Origin: Anaerolineae bacterium
GTDB lineage: Bacteria; Chloroflexota; Anaerolineae; Aggregatilineales; UBA2796
Reading direction: 5' to 3'
DNA length: 36,036 nucleotides
Assembly (NCBI GenBank): GCA_025055255.1
Contig: JANWYI010000036.1
Coordinates: forward strand, 1-36,036
Made by a program: the position numbers and the translations under genes. Every line of letters begins with the position of its first letter. Position 1 is the first letter of the stretch. Of the stretch, positions 15,501-23,832 are shown piece after piece. The notes under the pieces were generated by a model. That model did no database searches and had not been told where the DNA came from. It saw only the letters and a program-made list of their open reading frames with translations.

Positions 15501-17666
15501 GATCATTGGCAAGCACTGCCTAATGACACGCCGTACCTGTGGGACTTTTTCGGGCGTCACTTGATTCATACAGGACGCAGCAGGGCGCTTATTGAGACTG
15601 TCAAAGACTTACGCTACCTCGTTACAAAGACAGCGCTATGTCGTCCGCAGGCTGTTGAGGCTGACCTCAACCTTGCCGTTGCTCATGCCCCTCAGGATTC
15701 ACAGCTCCTCGCCTTGCAGCGCGAGTATGCGCGCATCCACCATATCCTGGACATTGCGCAGAAGAGTGATGAAATCGCCACAACGCTCACTTTGTGGCTG
15801 GGCAATGTGCCTGAGTTGAGACCATTAGTGGAGAGCTTTGAGCGCACGCTTGCTCTGCCACGTCTTACTCGTTGGCACGACCTGCCTGCCATGCATCCCG
15901 CACTCATCCGCACGTTACGCGGTCACACGGAAGCTGTTTTAGACTGCGCATATAGTCCAGATGGACACCTGTTGGCGACCGTGTCTGAAGATCAGTCAGC
16001 GCGCTTGTGGAACGTACAGACAGGCAACATGCGCGCTGCGTTGCGCGGCTTGAGTCATCGTCAACATAGCTGTGATATCAGTCGAGACGGCAAATGGCTG
16101 ATCAGCAGCGGCTGGCAGCAGCTGCAGCTGTGGGATATCGAGCGAGGCACGCGTGTGCGCGTCTTCAGCGGGCACAGCAGCACTGTACCCAACAGCGTTT
16201 TCCATCCTGATAGCCAGCATCTGCTCTCAGTAGGAACTGATCGCACAGTACGCCTGTGGGAAGTGGCAAGTGGCAGTGAGGTGCAACGCGTCGAATTAGC
16301 TTCCGAACAAGAGCCGACTGCTGTTGCTTTTGTCGGCAATGGTGAACAATTCTGCTCAGTCCACAAGAATGGCGAGCTATTCCTATGGCGCACGCGCCCT
16401 ATGGAAGTTCTCCAGCGCCATGATGTCTCCAGACGTGCGCTCTCTGCACTCGCCATCAGTCCTGATGGTGAGTTTGCAGCGGTTGGTGGTGAGAGCCATG
16501 ACGTATTGGTCGTGCCCATTCGTCGGCGCGGACCGACTCGTCATTTTAGCGGACACACTGGTGCAATTCATAGTGTCGCTTTTAGCCCTGATGGTGAGTG
16601 GTTGGCGTCATCCAGCGCTGATGGCAGTCTACGCTTGTGGCGCTGGCGTACACAGCCCAATGCGCAGATCACTTTGCACGGTCATTTGCAGCCAATACGC
16701 GGCATAGCCTTTAGCTATGACGGTAAGCAACTGGCAACTGCTTCCGCTGACCGAGATGTGAAAGTTTGGGACGTGCCGCGCCTGCTGCAAAATTTGGCAG
16801 TGCATCCGCGCGCCGTGCCGATGTGGTATGGCGCACTCAGCAACGATGGGCAGTTTTTGCTCAGCGATGATGGCAATCGGCTAGTTCTATGGGATGTGGC
16901 GCGCGGCGTGCCTCTCCGTGTGATTGAAAATGCTCATAGCTCTGATATTCTGGGCTGTGCGATCAGCCCTGACAACACATGGGGCATCAGTGGTGGCGAG
17001 GATGGCGTGCTACGCTTATGGAACTTAGCGAACGGCAAATTGATGCGCAAGCTAGAAGGTCACAGCCGAGCAATTTGGCGCTGCGCAATCAGCCCTGATG
17101 GGCAATGGATCGTCACTGCCTCTTCTGATCACAGCCTGCGCGTTTGGGATTTTGCTAGTGGTGCAACGCGCTTTGTGCTAACTGGACACAACGATCAGGT
17201 CAACAGTTGCGCAATTAGCCCTGATGGACGCTACATTGCTAGTGCCAGCGCTGACGGCACGGCGCGCCTATGGCACGCTCAAAATGGCAGTGGTCACATG
17301 ACGCTCAATGGACACGGCGATAGCTCAGTTCTAGCTTGTGCCTTCAGCCCTGATGGACGCATTCTAGCCACTGGTGCTTACGATAAGAAAATCAAGCTCT
17401 GGGCTGTACGCACGGGCAACCTGATTGCTACATTAGAAGGTCACACTCACAACGTGCAAGCACTCGCCTTTTCACCAGATGGTCAGTGGCTGCTCTCAGG
17501 CGCGCGTAATGGTGGTGTACGTCTGTGGCGCTTGCAGGACTACACTTGTCAGCATAGTGTATTCTTGGATCGCGGCGTGACTAACTGTGCTTTCCTGCCT
17601 GATGGTCAGCGCGTTATGATTGCTAGTGGCAGCGGATTGTATCTGTTGCAGCTGCACTTTGCCTAG
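12588..17666 (+). CDS. Giant scaffold: propeller, HEAT and two WD40 propellers
   Basis: A 1692-residue protein of unknown function without signal peptide. Residues about 1-335 hold eight PQQ/WD-like blades (recurring GxLLWRYRTG). A helical TPR-like part (about 395-470) and HEAT repeats (about 500-670) follow. Next come a strongly acidic linker (about 777-803) with a Pro stretch, a beta-sandwich-like part (about 810-985) and a helical segment. From about 1105 to the end I count 14 WD40 repeats (GHTxxVxxCAxSPDGxxLASASxDxxLRLW), enough for two seven-blade propellers. The gene overlaps the JAMM gene by 4 bases (ATGA), so the two are translationally coupled. Large propeller proteins are typical binding platforms. 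A substrate-receptor or scaffold role like that of eukaryotic WD40 receptors is inference. It ends the train. Confidence 0.88.
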   Translation: MTTLLRSVWQFEAEAQGLICAFSPDEQLLIAGAEDGTIYAFERNGRLRWKQQIVGEAFRFALSRRSNILAIGTIRGADTSVLNFETGELLWRFTGDAQTKAGVGVTEDGERIYSGDDDGKIRCFSRNGSLLWRYECNHRKISRLSVTPDGRRVVFGGNDHIYCLDGWTGELLWRYRTGGEVWAGARILPDGSVVIGGSNDQHVYLIDELGNLIWRYKLGGNVNITYPTADGAFIAAGSTDSCVYLLSGSGQLLWKYRTGDSIYGLSLSNNAEFVAVASYDRCIYLFNREGNLLEKLRTGNQVYVVDITRDGRYIGSFGFDKRVYLLENCYAARTETERIEVYSVLKQRVIGQVRRAFVDNLYYGLCYWFEQFNQLLRRSEFDLCDALIAEARQEGYPFTPAEQRFVDSREGTVQLKRGIAAQRKGNFDAAETFYKQAIALQRKAGCPICESQAQLALRLLTEERQTGQRDPLLDKTYDEVMALGSSEALLTARLVSAPPEHMPLIIRAAAKARLVKPLLQALKSADRRLQMLAIATLNRFTEISDLAPIRAALKHESPFVRWQAAAILSRQKNLPPDFARDLPDLIAAERDPDTRRILVEIAAHLKIENLTPLLVPLLEDSDNDLRWSVVTALGKVGDRRALPALRKTAEGYTLSELSIHDALQRAIREIDQRFPLPKLSSWNALRPYSPERRAAKLYWQGEAILFVGTLSNARGHSRFSFVITDQHGNEQYRLSLSYAEFVTHTERLRTKLEAQLQAPLTPPIGGMVGSVSAQTAYEDDDEGDSEVFEESDEHEEEDEEPAPPPPVNLEAHSGALWVLVSADLARTWRTGTYTATLYVLDESTGLDESIGALNFVYLDDARIENARLSLSNSSLSTELGIVVEYVETIYLLVRLAALPLGTELRAEVWYGAPDSGELVLSETRLSTTESDTSLQFRWQRPHWRVGNYTACFSVRNKVKWTRTFEVKPYNYDHWQALPNDTPYLWDFFGRHLIHTGRSRALIETVKDLRYLVTKTALCRPQAVEADLNLAVAHAPQDSQLLALQREYARIHHILDIAQKSDEIATTLTLWLGNVPELRPLVESFERTLALPRLTRWHDLPAMHPALIRTLRGHTEAVLDCAYSPDGHLLATVSEDQSARLWNVQTGNMRAALRGLSHRQHSCDISRDGKWLISSGWQQLQLWDIERGTRVRVFSGHSSTVPNSVFHPDSQHLLSVGTDRTVRLWEVASGSEVQRVELASEQEPTAVAFVGNGEQFCSVHKNGELFLWRTRPMEVLQRHDVSRRALSALAISPDGEFAAVGGESHDVLVVPIRRRGPTRHFSGHTGAIHSVAFSPDGEWLASSSADGSLRLWRWRTQPNAQITLHGHLQPIRGIAFSYDGKQLATASADRDVKVWDVPRLLQNLAVHPRAVPMWYGALSNDGQFLLSDDGNRLVLWDVARGVPLRVIENAHSSDILGCAISPDNTWGISGGEDGVLRLWNLANGKLMRKLEGHSRAIWRCAISPDGQWIVTASSDHSLRVWDFASGATRFVLTGHNDQVNSCAISPDGRYIASASADGTARLWHAQNGSGHMTLNGHGDSSVLACAFSPDGRILATGAYDKKIKLWAVRTGNLIATLEGHTHNVQALAFSPDGQWLLSGARNGGVRLWRLQDYTCQHSVFLDRGVTNCAFLPDGQRVMIASGSGLYLLQLHFA

Positions 17667-17676
17667 CGCTGAGCTA

Positions 17677-17712
17677 AGCGCCCTGCTGTGCCAGCTGCGC
17701 AGTCAGGGCGCT
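17677..17712 (+). terminator. Hairpin at the end of the tagging operon
   Basis: AGCGCCCTG (17677-17685) pairs with CAGGGCGCT (17704-17712), 10 bases after the stop of the giant scaffold gene. The following CTCTTC is only mildly U-rich, so a weak or Rho-assisted end is possible. Confidence 0.5.
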
Positions 17713-17716
17713 CTCT

Positions 17717-18122
17717 TCAGGTGCCTGAGCCGACGGCATGCAAAGTGTAGAACGTACTACTGACACCAACTTCACTCTCAACACCTGCATTGCTATTCAG
17801 CTTTTCAAGGATGCTTGTGACAAATAGATAGCCCAACGCCATGCCCTTCGAGTTTCTCCGATGCATAGCGTGTGAATGGCTTAAAAACGTTTGCCGACTG
17901 CTCAGCCGTTAGACCTTTTCCATTGCCGCGGACTTCGTATCGGATGAACTTGCCCTTGGCGTGCGCGCTGACATAGACCTGCGGCGGCGCGCCGCCATAT
18001 TTGATTGGATTGCTCAGGTAGTTAAGCCAGACCTGCTCAATCCATGCTGCATAGCCATGCGCTTCAGATAACTCAGAAGTAACTTGGACATTCGCTTTCA
18101 TCAAAAACAAGGAAAGGGTCGC
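17717..18122 (-). pseudogene. Histidine kinase ATPase-domain fragment, frameshifted
   Basis: Only the C-terminal HATPase_c part of a sensor kinase remains. The N-box WIEQVWLNYLSNPIKYGG, a G1-like VRGNGKGL and the G2 box HGVGLSI are visible. In the original frame the protein ends soon after (ICHKHP stop). Skipping one base in the AAA run at 17822-17824 (plus strand) continues it as SIVTSILEKL...GVESEVGVSSTFYTL, the normal kinase C-terminus, to a stop at 17717. Upstream, an in-frame TAA at 18123-18125 cuts it off and no dimerisation/His-box region is seen. The G1 box has RGNGKG where DNGxG is usual. A decayed remnant is most likely; a sequencing error could explain the frameshift but not the missing N-terminal half. 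Confidence 0.8.
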
Positions 18123-18273
18123 TTAAATTCAGCAGCACTGCGCTGACTAGGGCGATGCTACAGAGCAGCGCGATCGCTTCAGAAGTATTTATGGCTCGCT
18201 ATAAGCCTTAATTTATGTCATCTCAACTTGATTTCATCGCAGCACAGTGTGACTTCGAGGCGACCATCACGGT

Positions 18274-18295
18274 AAAAAAACTAGTCAGGCTAGTT
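18274..18295 (-). terminator. Probable terminator of the SLC13 permease gene
   Basis: Read on the minus strand, AACTAG-CCTGA-CTAGTT is followed directly by a run of T (seven A on the plus strand, 18274-18280). The stem is short, but the U-run is good. It lies about 40 bases past the permease stop. Apart from this, 18123-18337 shows nothing I can name. Confidence 0.55.
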
Positions 18296-18337
18296 CAGGC
18301 GTCGTTACCCTAGCTTGGCTTTTGTGCGCTCAGCGTG

Positions 18338-19627
18338 CTAGAGATTCCAAAATAGCTTCAAGCCGACAAGCAGCGTCATGAAGCACAGTACAGTTAGTCC
18401 GCTACCCAGTCGAAAAAAGTCGCTGAAGCGATAATCAGCAGGCTGTACGACTATCATGTTGACAGGATGTGCAACTGGTGAGAGATAAGCTGTGGAGCAA
18501 GCAATAGCAGCTGTAATTGCAATGGCATGAACGTTCACGCCAAATTGGAGCGCAGCGCTGATTGCTATTGGCACGGCGACCAATGGCGTGACCTGACCGC
18601 CTATCACATGTGTCAAGGCGACTGTCAGCCAAAAGACACCACTTGCCAAGCCGAGCGCGCCAAATGGCTGCACTGCTCTGACTACAATCTGACCAAGCGC
18701 TGCTGCTATGCCAGTGTGCGTTAGCGCCATGCCAATCGAATACATACCTGCCACGAGAAAGATTGTGCGCCACTCAACTAGCTCATACACTTCATCAGGT
18801 GTGACCAAACCGACCAGCAAAGTTGCCAGTGCGCCGCCCAGCATAGCAAGGTAAGTCGGTACGCCTAGAATAGCTGCGCCGATTGAAGTGGTCAGGATCA
18901 GCAGGCTGAGCAAGACTGTCTTCGGCGCGAGCGACACGGGTTGTACACTCATGGCAGGTCGCCAGAGCGATGTACGTTCTGGTAGCAGGCGCGGCGCTAG
19001 AATAACGATGTAAGCAATGCCTGCCAACGCGATCAATCCACCTGTCAATGCAAAGTCCAGCACACTTAGCGGCGTCTGCGGCGGACTTGCTGTTGTAAGT
19101 AAACCGCTCGTGATGATATTAGCAGTGGTAAAGTAGGTTGCACAGCCACCTAGCAACGTGCCAAAAGAGAGTGGCATGAGCAGTCTAGACGGCGCGATGT
19201 TGGCTTGGCGTGCTGTTTGCAGTGCGCTGGGCAGCAGCAATGCGCCGGCTGCAACCGTGTTCATGACAAGCGAGAGCGCTGCCGCTGCAATTGTGTAGAG
19301 TGCAATCAGACGTCTTGTTGAGCCACTGCCTATCATTGCAATGCGCTGAGCGATCCAGTGCGCAATGCCGTGCTTCTCTAAACTACCTGTTAGAATAAAC
19401 AGGCTAACTAGTGTAATAATAACTGGCTGACCAAAGCCGCTAATTGCGTGGGCTGCGCTCGCAGGCATGCCTGCAGCGTCAAAAATTGGCAAGCCGAGAA
19501 GCGCCTGCCCGATGCCAAGTATGAAGGCAATCATCAGAGCGGCATAATCGGCGCGCAGGCGATTAGCTGCTGTCAAGCTCAGCGGTAAACCGACGGCAAA
19601 GATGACATACAGCTGTGCAACGGTCAT
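18338..19627 (-). CDS. SLC13/DASS-type permease
   Basis: A 429-residue integral membrane protein with about 11-12 hydrophobic segments, of the divalent anion:sodium symporter (SLC13)/ion transporter superfamily. Such proteins carry dicarboxylates, sulfate or related anions with Na+. The two half-repeats are visible: VMNTVAAGALLLPSAL...SFGTLLGGCATYFTTAN in the first, and THVIGGQVTPLVAVPIAIS...STAYLSPVAHPVNMIV in the second. The paired re-entrant motifs here have Asn-Thr and Ser-Pro/His-Pro in place of textbook SNT signatures, so the substrate cannot be read. No TrkA_C (RCK) domains interrupt the protein, unlike many bacterial members. It is downstream of clpX on the same strand but separated by a strong terminator, so it is a separate unit. 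Confidence 0.85.
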   Translation of the reverse strand: MTVAQLYVIFAVGLPLSLTAANRLRADYAALMIAFILGIGQALLGLPIFDAAGMPASAAHAISGFGQPVIITLVSLFILTGSLEKHGIAHWIAQRIAMIGSGSTRRLIALYTIAAAALSLVMNTVAAGALLLPSALQTARQANIAPSRLLMPLSFGTLLGGCATYFTTANIITSGLLTTASPPQTPLSVLDFALTGGLIALAGIAYIVILAPRLLPERTSLWRPAMSVQPVSLAPKTVLLSLLILTTSIGAAILGVPTYLAMLGGALATLLVGLVTPDEVYELVEWRTIFLVAGMYSIGMALTHTGIAAALGQIVVRAVQPFGALGLASGVFWLTVALTHVIGGQVTPLVAVPIAISAALQFGVNVHAIAITAAIACSTAYLSPVAHPVNMIVVQPADYRFSDFFRLGSGLTVLCFMTLLVGLKLFWNL

Positions 19628-19640
19628 GATGTGATTGATG

Positions 19641-19671
19641 AAAAAGCAAGGCGGCTTTCGAAAAGCCGCCT
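19641..19671 (-). terminator. Intrinsic terminator after clpX
   Basis: A 10-bp stem (AGGCGGCTTT, 19649-19658, with AAAGCCGCCT, 19662-19671) and 3-base loop are followed on the minus strand by TTGC and then TTTTT. It lies 23 bases past the clpX stop. Confidence 0.85.
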
Positions 19672-19694
19672 GTATCAGCGAAAAATTGCACTTG

Positions 19695-21035
19695 CTACGC
19701 TACAGCGTCCAGCTTTGGATCAGCTCTGTCATCGCGCTTTGGTGCTTCGGCAATCGTTCTCGGTTGCAACTCGTCCTGCCACGTGATCGGCTGATTGCCT
19801 TCACCGAATAGCTTTGGGCGACCGCTGCGCTCAATCGCCTCACGGTCAACTACGACGCGACGGACTGCTTTGTTGCTCGGCACTTCGAACATCACGTCGG
19901 TTAAAGCGCTTTCCATGATAGCGCGCAAGCCGCGCGCGCCTGTCTCACGTTGCATCGCAATCTCGGCTGCTGCACGCAAGGCGTCTTCTGTGAAGACCAG
20001 CTCAACATTGTCCAGTGCAAGCAAGCTCTGATACTGCCTCGTGATCGCATTTTTCGGCTCAGTTAGAATGCGTATCAGGTCAGCTAGTTCCAGTGGATCA
20101 ACGTTGACGACAACTGGCAAGCGACCGATTAACTCTGGGATCAGACCGTAGACCATTAGGTCTTCAGGCTGCACTTGGCGCAGCAGCTCACCTTTAGAGT
20201 ACTGTCTGCGCGTGCCCGCGCCAAAGCCGATAGCGCTATTCGTGCCAACTCGTTTTGCGATGATGCGATCAATACCTTCAAAAGTACCACCACAGATGAA
20301 CAGGATGTTGCGCGTATCCAGCTGGATGAACTCTTGGTGTGGATGCTTGCGTCCGCCTTGCGGTGGCACGTTGGCAACTGTGCCCTCAATGATCTTCAGG
20401 AGCGCTTGCTGCACGCCTTCGCCGCTGACGTCGCGCGTGATGGAAGGATTATCGCCGCTTTTGCGCCCGATCTTGTCAATCTCATCAATGTAGATGATGC
20501 CGCGCGAGGCACGTCCGAGATCAAAGTCAGCAGCTTGGATTAAGCGCAGTAGGATGTTCTCTACGTCTTCACCAACATACCCTGCCTCAGTTAACGCTGT
20601 AGCATCAGCAATGCAGAACGGTACGTCAAGAATGCGCGCTAACGTCTGAGCCATCAGCGTCTTGCCGACGCCCGTCGGACCGATGAGCAGGATGTTGCTC
20701 TTGTCCAACTCCACGTCTTCAACGACACTATCTGTGTTGATGCGCTTGTAGTGATTGTAAACGGCAACGCTTAGCACGCGCTTGGCACGCTCTTGCCCGA
20801 CAACATACTGATCGAGGTATGCCACAATTTCTTTAGGCGTTGGCACGCGCGCTACTTTGTAGTTGCCGCTGCTTTTGGGCAGGCTGCTATCTTCGCTTAG
20901 AATTTCTCGGCACAGTTCGACGCATTCATCACAGATGTACACACCTTCCGGTCCAGCGATCAGGCGGTTGACTTCATCGTGGGCGCGGCGGCAGAAAGAA
21001 CACCGCTGAGTGCCGGGGGGCGCAATAGGCGTCAT
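19695..21035 (-). CDS. clpX: ClpX, ATPase of the ClpXP protease
   Basis: ClpX unfolds substrates and feeds them into ClpP. The N-terminal zinc domain has C12, C15, C35 and C38 (CSFC...CDEC), followed by the AAA+ module with GPTGVGKT, the YIDEIDKI Walker B, and the C-terminal small domain ([24 protein letters not shown]). The 446 residues are close to the usual length. GGGAG lies 6 bases before the ATG. It follows tig and clpP in the standard order, 68 bases after clpP, with the hairpin 21055-21090 between them. Pore-loop and sensor regions look intact. Confidence 0.97.
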   Translation of the reverse strand: MTPIAPPGTQRCSFCRRAHDEVNRLIAGPEGVYICDECVELCREILSEDSSLPKSSGNYKVARVPTPKEIVAYLDQYVVGQERAKRVLSVAVYNHYKRINTDSVVEDVELDKSNILLIGPTGVGKTLMAQTLARILDVPFCIADATALTEAGYVGEDVENILLRLIQAADFDLGRASRGIIYIDEIDKIGRKSGDNPSITRDVSGEGVQQALLKIIEGTVANVPPQGGRKHPHQEFIQLDTRNILFICGGTFEGIDRIIAKRVGTNSAIGFGAGTRRQYSKGELLRQVQPEDLMVYGLIPELIGRLPVVVNVDPLELADLIRILTEPKNAITRQYQSLLALDNVELVFTEDALRAAAEIAMQRETGARGLRAIMESALTDVMFEVPSNKAVRRVVVDREAIERSGRPKLFGEGNQPITWQDELQPRTIAEAPKRDDRADPKLDAVA

Positions 21036-21054
21036 GAGATACTCCCAATGCTCC

Positions 21055-21090
21055 TCTGGGCGAGCCTAGCCGTGTCTAGGCTCGCTCAGA
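21055..21090 (-). promoter_or_regulatory. Long hairpin between clpP and clpX
   Basis: Bases 21055-21069 pair with 21076-21090 over 15 positions with one mismatch (core GCGAGCCTAG/CTAGGCTCGC) around a 6-base loop. No U-run follows in the minus direction, and clpX starts just 20 bases beyond. A processing or stability element that sets the ClpP:ClpX ratio is plausible. Confidence 0.55.
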
Positions 21091-21103
21091 TAGTAAACGT
21101 TGT

Positions 21104-21739
21104 CTAGCGCTTGGTAGTGCTTTGTACTGAAGTCGGCTGCAGGACGGAATCCACTAAGCCGTACTCAACTGCCTTATAGGCGTCGAGGAAAAAGTCGCGG
21201 TCGGCGTCGCGTTCGATCACGTCACGTGGCTGACCTGTGCATTCTGACAGAATGTTGTAGAGCTTTTCCTTCTGACGGATGAGCTCGTTAGCTTGGATCA
21301 TCACGTCGGTTGCCTGACCGCCGACTCCGCCGTGCACCAGTGGTTGGTGCAGATGAATCGTGGCATTCGGCAAGGCGTAGCGTCTGCCTTTAGCACCTGC
21401 CGTGAGCAAAACTGTACCAAAGCTGGCAGTCAAGCCAATCGCAGTGGTAGAGACAGGTGCCTGAATCAGCTGCATAGCATCATATATGGCAAAACCTGCG
21501 TAGACGCTACCGCCGGGACAATTGATGTACATCCGAATCTCGCGCTCTGGGTCTTCGTAATTCAGGTAGAGCAGCTGCGCCACAACTAGGTTTGCCACTT
21601 GATCCGTGATCGGCGTGCCGACAAACACAATCCGATCCTTGAGCAATAGCGAGTAAATATCGTAAATGCGCTCACCACGCCCAGTGCTCTCTACCACAGT
21701 TGGAATGATCAGGTCAAGTGGATGTTGGACGAGGGTCAT
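21104..21739 (-). CDS. clpP: ClpP, proteolytic subunit
   Basis: The serine protease subunit of ClpXP. The catalytic triad by alignment with E. coli ClpP is S106 (TASFGTVLL), H131 (IHLHQPL) and D182 ([10 protein letters not shown]). The oligomer and handle regions, [18 protein letters not shown] and [14 protein letters not shown], are present. It has 211 residues, which is normal. The nucleophile context is ASFG where most ClpPs have ASMG. It lies 89 bases after tig and 68 before clpX on the minus strand. Only one ClpP is present here. Confidence 0.97.
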   Translation of the reverse strand: MTLVQHPLDLIIPTVVESTGRGERIYDIYSLLLKDRIVFVGTPITDQVANLVVAQLLYLNYEDPEREIRMYINCPGGSVYAGFAIYDAMQLIQAPVSTTAIGLTASFGTVLLTAGAKGRRYALPNATIHLHQPLVHGGVGGQATDVMIQANELIRQKEKLYNILSECTGQPRDVIERDADRDFFLDAYKAVEYGLVDSVLQPTSVQSTTKR

Positions 21740-21828
21740 ATTTCGTCTGCCTTTCAGTGTATCCTACGATTTCTTTGAGCATAGCAAACGGCTGCCCAAC
21801 TCTGCCACAAGAATTTCGCAAAAGCGCG

Positions 21829-23367
21829 TTAGGTATCGCTCCAGGCACCAGCATCTGTTTCTGGTCGCTCAGACGCAGCATGTTGTTCAGAACTTTCGCT
21901 GAGACTACTCGTCAAGGCGTCTGAACTTGGCAGCACAATTTGCTGCTCTGCCACAGGCATAGTCAAACCCTCAGGTGTGCCTAAATCAGGTGCTATGCCG
22001 CGTCCAATCGCAACCAGACGCTCTTTCAGGCGGTTGACCAACAAGCGAAAAGCAACATCGCGCCGATTCGCCTCTGACTTGAACATGCGGCGGAATGTCT
22101 CAGCCTGTGCCGCGTCTACGCCGCCAATTGAGTTGAACATTGACTCAATGTGCGCGTCCAGCTCTGCATTGCTAACTCTCACTTGCTCAGCATTCAAGAG
22201 CGCCTGCAAAACAAGGTCGCGCTTTATTCGTCTGATAGCTGTCTCGCGGTAATCAGCGCGCAGTGCTGCGTCATCCTTGCCTTGTGCCTTCTTGAGTGTC
22301 TCCAGCGACAAGCCACGTTGCTGCAAGTTTTCGCGCACTTCGTCTAGGATGGTGTCAATGTAGTCCTCGACCATTGCCTCAGGATAGCGCACAGTGGCAC
22401 CTTCCATGATTTTCTGGAAGATGACCTCAGAGTATGCGTCATCTGTTTCGTATTTAGCCTCTGCCTCAAGGTCAGCACGCAGGCGCTGGACGAGATTATC
22501 AAGCGTCTCAACCTTGTTATTGCTGGCAAGTTTAGCGAAGTCATCGTTCAGCTCAGGCAGTTTGCGCGCTTTCACAGACTTCACCGTCAAAGTGATGTTG
22601 AAAGTATGCCCTGCCAAGCGCCGATTCTCATAATCACTAGAGTAAGCAAGCGTCACTGTGCGCGTCTCACCAGCTGATACGCCCAGCACTTTCTCAGTGA
22701 AGCCGGGCATGAATTCGCGCTTGGGATCGTTTGTGAGCAAGATGTCGAAATCAGTCTCGTTAATGAAGGTCTCGCTGTGAGGCGTCTCGGTTGACTTAGT
22801 TGCTTGCTCAGGCGCTGTTTCAGGTGCAGCGTCAGGCTTCGGTTGGGCATGCGAGTGAATGTCTTCACCACGAATGTCTACCGTGATAACGTCGCCTAGC
22901 TCAGCCGGACGATCTACGACCGAAATTTCAGCATGGCGCTCACGCAGCGACTCAAGCTCTTCTTGCACTTGCTCATCAGTAACGACAGGTAAGTTATATT
23001 CATGGCGTACTTGTCGGTAGTCGCCCAAATCTACCTCAGGCGCTTTTGGCACGCTGAAAACAAATTGAAGCGTTGGCTCAGTCCGCACTTCCTCGAGGTT
23101 ACCAATAGCGTAGGGTTTCAGGGCAGCTGCTTGCAGCGACTCACGGTAAATTTCGTTGCCCAGCTCCTCAAGCGCTTCATCCATGACCGCTTGCTGTCCA
23201 ACGTAGTTGACCACAACGGCAAAAGGCGCTTTGCCCTTGCGAAAGCCGGGAATATTCACTTTAGTAGAAATACGCTTAGCGGCACGTTGCATAGCGGCTG
23301 TGAAGCGTCCTTGAGGCACCTCAACAGTCAAACGTGCAGTGTGGTTATCTAGGTGTTCAACCTGCAT
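21829..23367 (-). CDS. tig: Trigger factor
   Basis: A ribosome-bound chaperone and prolyl isomerase for nascent chains. The N-terminal ribosome-binding domain carries the signature GFRKGKAP (41-48). The FKBP-type domain follows (PAELGDVITVDIRGE to PELNDDFAKL), then the helical C-terminal domain. At 512 residues it is longer than usual (~430). One cause is a Pro/Ala/Glu-rich stretch inserted in the FKBP domain (about 171-199). The other is an acidic Ser-rich tail (about 470-512). It heads the tig-clpP-clpX series and may be read from a promoter upstream of the tRNA-Leu, since no terminator is visible between them. Confidence 0.95.
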   Translation of the reverse strand: MQVEHLDNHTARLTVEVPQGRFTAAMQRAAKRISTKVNIPGFRKGKAPFAVVVNYVGQQAVMDEALEELGNEIYRESLQAAALKPYAIGNLEEVRTEPTLQFVFSVPKAPEVDLGDYRQVRHEYNLPVVTDEQVQEELESLRERHAEISVVDRPAELGDVITVDIRGEDIHSHAQPKPDAAPETAPEQATKSTETPHSETFINETDFDILLTNDPKREFMPGFTEKVLGVSAGETRTVTLAYSSDYENRRLAGHTFNITLTVKSVKARKLPELNDDFAKLASNNKVETLDNLVQRLRADLEAEAKYETDDAYSEVIFQKIMEGATVRYPEAMVEDYIDTILDEVRENLQQRGLSLETLKKAQGKDDAALRADYRETAIRRIKRDLVLQALLNAEQVRVSNAELDAHIESMFNSIGGVDAAQAETFRRMFKSEANRRDVAFRLLVNRLKERLVAIGRGIAPDLGTPEGLTMPVAEQQIVLPSSDALTSSLSESSEQHAASERPETDAGAWSDT

Positions 23368-23450
23368 TCAAACACTTACCTTACGCAGATGGGGATGATC
23401 AGCTATGGTCAGCGCTGTGCAGCCGACTATGCAGCTGGTCGCGGCTGTGA

Positions 23451-23531
23451 TGGGGACGGAGAGACTCGAACTCTCACGGATAAACCACATGATCCTAAGT
23501 CATGCGCGTCTGCCAATTCCGCCACGTCCCC
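23451..23531 (-). tRNA. tRNA-Leu (anticodon UAG)
   Basis: The minus strand folds as a class II tRNA: acceptor GGGGACG/CGTCCCC with discriminator A, anticodon stem CATGA/TCATG with loop CTTAGGA (anticodon TAG), a long variable arm, and T arm GAGAG-TTCGAGT-CTCTC. The 3' CCA is not encoded. Confidence 0.95.
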
Positions 23532-23720
23532 GTAATTCCACCTTGCCGTGCATTATAGCGTAAAAAGGCTGCCTCTGACAATGCCAAAATCGTGCAAGCA
23601 CATTCTGGCACGGCGTTCGCTTGCTAAGCAAGCAGCGCTGAGACAGTGTGACGAGGTAAGCGCATTGAATGTGACTACACGCAAGCAGGTGAGATGCAGG
23701 GTTACGACCGCCAAGAAAGC

Positions 23721-23742
23721 GCGCCGAGAGGATTCTCGGCGC
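23721..23742 (-). terminator. Hairpin after tRNA-Gly
   Basis: GCGCCGAGA (23721-23729) pairs with TCTCGGCGC (23734-23742) around a 4-base loop. On the minus strand it lies about 20 bases past the tRNA-Gly 3' end and is followed by GCTTTCTT. Probably a terminator with a modest U-run. Confidence 0.65.
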
Positions 23743-23760
23743 ACTATGCAGACTTTCCTG

Positions 23761-23832
23761 AGCGGGTAATGGGATTCGAACCCACGACATCATGCTTGGG
23801 AAGCATGCGTTCTACCGCTGAACTATACCCGC
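23761..23832 (-). tRNA. tRNA-Gly (anticodon CCC)
   Basis: The minus strand gives acceptor GCGGGTA/TACCCGC with discriminator U, anticodon stem CATGC/GCATG with loop TTCCCAA (anticodon CCC), and a T arm with TTCGAAT. CCA is not encoded. Confidence 0.95.
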
